Shown piece after piece: positions 62,173 through 64,000 of a stretch of DNA of 64,000 bases. Numbering within the stretch: position 1 is the stretch's first letter; every line of letters begins with the position of its first letter. Both the position numbers and the translations under genes were made by a program. The DNA is from JABMQW01 sp964439935 (GTDB lineage Bacteria; Fidelibacterota; Marinisomatia; Marinisomatales; TCS56), in the NCBI GenBank assembly GCA_964439935.1, contig CAYTPW010000001.1, positions 1 through 64,000 of the forward strand, read 5' to 3'. A model generated the notes under the pieces. The model saw only the letters and a list, made by a program, of their open reading frames with translations. It did no database searches and was not told the DNA's origin.

Positions 62173-62817
62173 ATGACTGACATATCCAGAAAAGACTTTT
62201 TTCGTTGGCTGGCAGCTGGTATTGGATCAATCGGTGCTTTATTCATGACAGGATTCACAAACCGGAATAAACTGGCCAATACCGTTGATGCATTTGACAA
62301 AATATCACAGGCTTCAGTAATACCGGATTCTACAACGATTGAATTACCTTCGACAGCAACAGTTGATCCCATTATCGAGCCAACAATTGAATATGCACTA
62401 GAGCAATTCGATTCGGGCTACAACTGAGCAGAATCAGTTCTCCTTGCGGTCAGCAGGGACAGTGGGCAGGATTGTTCGTGTGTATCTCACATTGCCTCTG
62501 GTTTGGGAGGGGGTTTGGGAGTCGGAGAAGTGTGTGGAGCTGCATCCGGTGCCGTATTGGCAATTGGACTATTACATGATGAGGGTCAATCTGACTTGGT
62601 AATGAAAAAATCCAAGGATTATATGCATCGGTTTGCTGAAGTAAACGGTGCAATGCGCTGTGTAGATATTATCGGTTTTGATGTTAATAACGTAGACGCC
62701 AGTAGTATCAAGGGGATTTTTAAGTTTTTTGTCCGCGGTGGGCCGAAAATGTGTAAGGGGGTCGTAAGCAACGCTGTCCGGCTGTTCATGGAGGGTCGGA
62801 GAGATTGGGCTAAATAG
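62173..62817 (+). CDS. C-GCAxxG-C-C family selenoprotein with Tat-like signal
   Basis: From the ATG at 62173 (site gcgaggg 6-12 nt upstream), reading through TGA at 62425-62427 gives 214 residues. The N-terminus, SRKDFFRWLAAGIGSIGALF, is a Tat-like signal (RK variant of the twin-arginine motif). The catalytic part begins YALEQFDSGYN, U85, AESVLLAVSRDSGQDCSC and continues ASGLGGGLGVGEVCGAASGA, RCVDIIGFDV and GGPKMCKGV. Homologues have GYNCAEAVLLA, so TGA again replaces the first conserved Cys. Some family members are described as Tat-exported. It lies 30 nt after the first selenoprotein gene and was probably duplicated from it. Confidence 0.85.
62441..62459 (+). promoter_or_regulatory. SECIS-type hairpin of the second selenoprotein
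   Basis: A 7-bp stem tccttgc/gcaggga (one G-U pair) closes the same ggtca loop, again 20 nt after the TGA. The T-to-C type change in the stem relative to the first gene preserves pairing. Confidence 0.75.
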
Positions 62818-63493
62818 AAAATGATCGTGTGGTTCACTCCGAATTGCGACCTGCCCCCATTTCTGTTTTAATAAGACAGGAATAGCCACCACCAGATAAT
62901 ACACAGCCCAATCAGCGCGCACCGGCCTACGCTGGAACCAGGGTAAATATATTTATAGTCTGTAAGACGATAAGACAGCATTCTTTTAATCCATTATCAC
63001 TGGAAAATCTCATAAGACTTGCAGCATAGCTAAAATAGGATAAATTACTCCTATTATCTTGTATAATAGTCAATTGCTGTGTAAAATAAATTAATTGTTA
63101 TAACGAATAATCGGTATGAATCGTTGTACAAGGGGTAAAACCTGGACGTCTCAACACGAAAATGTTATTACAGTTACTTAAAAAATCAAAAATTAAACTC
63201 GGCCGGTATCAGGAGTAAATCTTTTTTATATTTTAATCGAAATATATAATGACAAACTTTACTACCTGCACATATCCGGACGTTAACTAAACCATGGTAA
63301 ACAACTCTGCGTTTATCCCAATATTGAGCCGGTATACTCAACCGCATTCTGATAGATTGAACCAACTGCTGGTTCCTAATTGCATTGCAATTTGGTACAC
63401 ACTAAAAACGGACTTTGATATACGAAGTTGAAAATGATTATGATATGAATATGAATAATAAACGGAGGGTTATTTTATGCCGTAGGTAAATAA
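62818..63493. other. Intergenic gap
   Basis: No gene is recognised over 676 nt. A fragment near 63388-63411 (tttggtacacactaaaaacg) looks like a decayed OIR. The short segment atattgagccggtat (63324-63338) is the reverse complement of 1257-1271, possibly chance. A strong site cggaggg at 63463-63469 precedes ATG CCG TAG (63477-63485), a two-codon frame just before the final gene. Confidence 0.4.
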
Positions 63494-64000
63494 ATGAATA
63501 CCAAAAGTGATCCTTCATTGATATCTGAGGTTCGTAATTATGGCCTGTTTGACACCAAGGCTTGTTTTCAATGCGGTAGTTGTACCCTAACCTGTAATTT
63601 GACTTCTAATGCTGCTCCTTTTCCACGACGCACTTTTCGCTTTGCAATGTTAGGTCTACGAAAAAACCTATTGGCCAGCTTGGAACCGTGGCTGTGTTAT
63701 TATTGTGGCGACTGTTCAATTGCCTGCCCCAGGCAGACCGAACCGGGGGAGGGGATGATGACCTTAAGACGCTTCCTTACCGCTTGTTACGATTGGACCG
63801 GTTTATCTAAAAGGGTCTATCAATCCCGGTTGTGGGAAATCGGTTCAATGGTTTTGGTTGGATTATTTGTGTTGCTGCTGGTTGGATACTATCATATCAA
63901 AACAGTAGGCCTTGAATATGGGGATTTAGTCTCAACCGAGTATATTTCTGAAATCATGGCCGAAGAATTTATGCAACACATGTTTGGCCTGATTAAAACT
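63494..64000 (+). CDS. HdrC-like 4Fe-4S membrane protein, partial (3' end outside window)
   Basis: The visible 169 residues have two ferredoxin motifs: CFQCGSCTLTC (Cys24, 27, 30, 34) and CYYCGDCSIACP (Cys68, 71, 74, 78). This is the pattern of heterodisulfide reductase subunit C and related electron carriers. A transmembrane helix (about 115-133, GSMVLVGLFVLLLVGYY) follows, as in HdrC-HdrE, QmoC or DsrM-type fusions. It probably passes electrons between quinones and a soluble partner. The start ATG (63494) lies 25 nt after the nearest strong ribosome binding site, so the start is uncertain. The gene continues past the window. Confidence 0.8.
   Translation, partial: MNTKSDPSLISEVRNYGLFDTKACFQCGSCTLTCNLTSNAAPFPRRTFRFAMLGLRKNLLASLEPWLCYYCGDCSIACPRQTEPGEGMMTLRRFLTACYDWTGLSKRVYQSRLWEIGSMVLVGLFVLLLVGYYHIKTVGLEYGDLVSTEYISEIMAEEFMQHMFGLIKT

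Noticed and set aside
62572..62922. A minus-strand ORF of 116 residues over the second selenoprotein
   Set aside because: It lies opposite the conserved family sequence and shows no family features.

Overview
The window looks like a chromosome segment of an uncultured Gram-negative bacterium of the FCB superphylum (Calditrichota, Neomarinimicrobiota or Ignavibacteria type). Three large secreted proteins end in the QNYPNPFNP-type C-terminal sorting domain (T9SS type A / FlgD-Ig-like). There are also many lipoproteins and outer-membrane barrels, a Bacteroidota-style TonB receptor, GLUG, FG-GAP and LamG surface proteins, and moderate GC. Placement is inferred from protein style only. No rRNA, intact tRNA, CRISPR array, prophage or transposase gene was found.

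Layout. 0.4-6 kb: a lipoprotein, a divergent alkaline phosphatase, an alpha/beta hydrolase and a serine hydrolase. 6.5-9.3 kb: a minus-strand operon of two radical SAM enzymes around an SRPBCC protein. 9.9-13.4 kb: a large FG-GAP/beta-helix sorting-domain protein. 14.3-19.1 kb: an export operon (LolA-like carrier, outer-membrane barrel, RND/MMPL pump). 19.5-25.4 kb: a DUF1858 protein, a saccharopine dehydrogenase-like enzyme, an HTH regulator with a perfect palindrome and a membrane partner, a hydrolase, a barrel and an Ntn hydrolase. 25.9-45.5 kb: surface and envelope proteins (LA_2272-like repeats, PAF-acetylhydrolase, GLUG protein, ABC-class ATPase, substrate-binding protein, GNA1162/CsgG lipoproteins, M23 peptidase, TonB receptor). 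46.2-57.5 kb: a barrel/TonB pair, YggT, a broken DsrE gene, a LamG protein and a TolB-propeller amidohydrolase. 57.6-64 kb: a redox-flavoured region with three C-GCAxxG-C-C family genes, a QueG-like ferredoxin protein and the start of an HdrC-like iron-sulfur membrane protein.

Two signals stand out. First, two adjacent C-GCAxxG-C-C genes (61672-62142 and 62173-62817) each carry one in-frame TGA exactly where the family has its first conserved Cys. Each TGA is followed after 20 nt by the GGTCA apical loop of a hairpin, which is the arrangement of a bacterial SECIS. I read them as two selenoproteins that ordinary ORF calling would split or truncate. A DsrE-like gene at 49941-50285 has a TGA at its conserved CGTC cysteine as well, but it also carries a TAA.

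Second, almost every intergenic gap holds a copy of one degenerate repeat, called OIR here (oriented intergenic repeat). Its core reads about aatcgattttgattatggg. I count about two dozen copies, all in the same orientation whatever the strand of the neighbouring genes. Full copies (about 235-265 bp) have part A (the core, about 100 bp), a middle, and part B (aagttctcgcatt..cctggtcc) that ends shortly before a plus-strand start codon. Some copies begin with a head containing a fragment that looks like the anticodon and acceptor arms of a CAT tRNA. Others run into a conserved terminator hairpin at the 3' end of a minus-strand gene.
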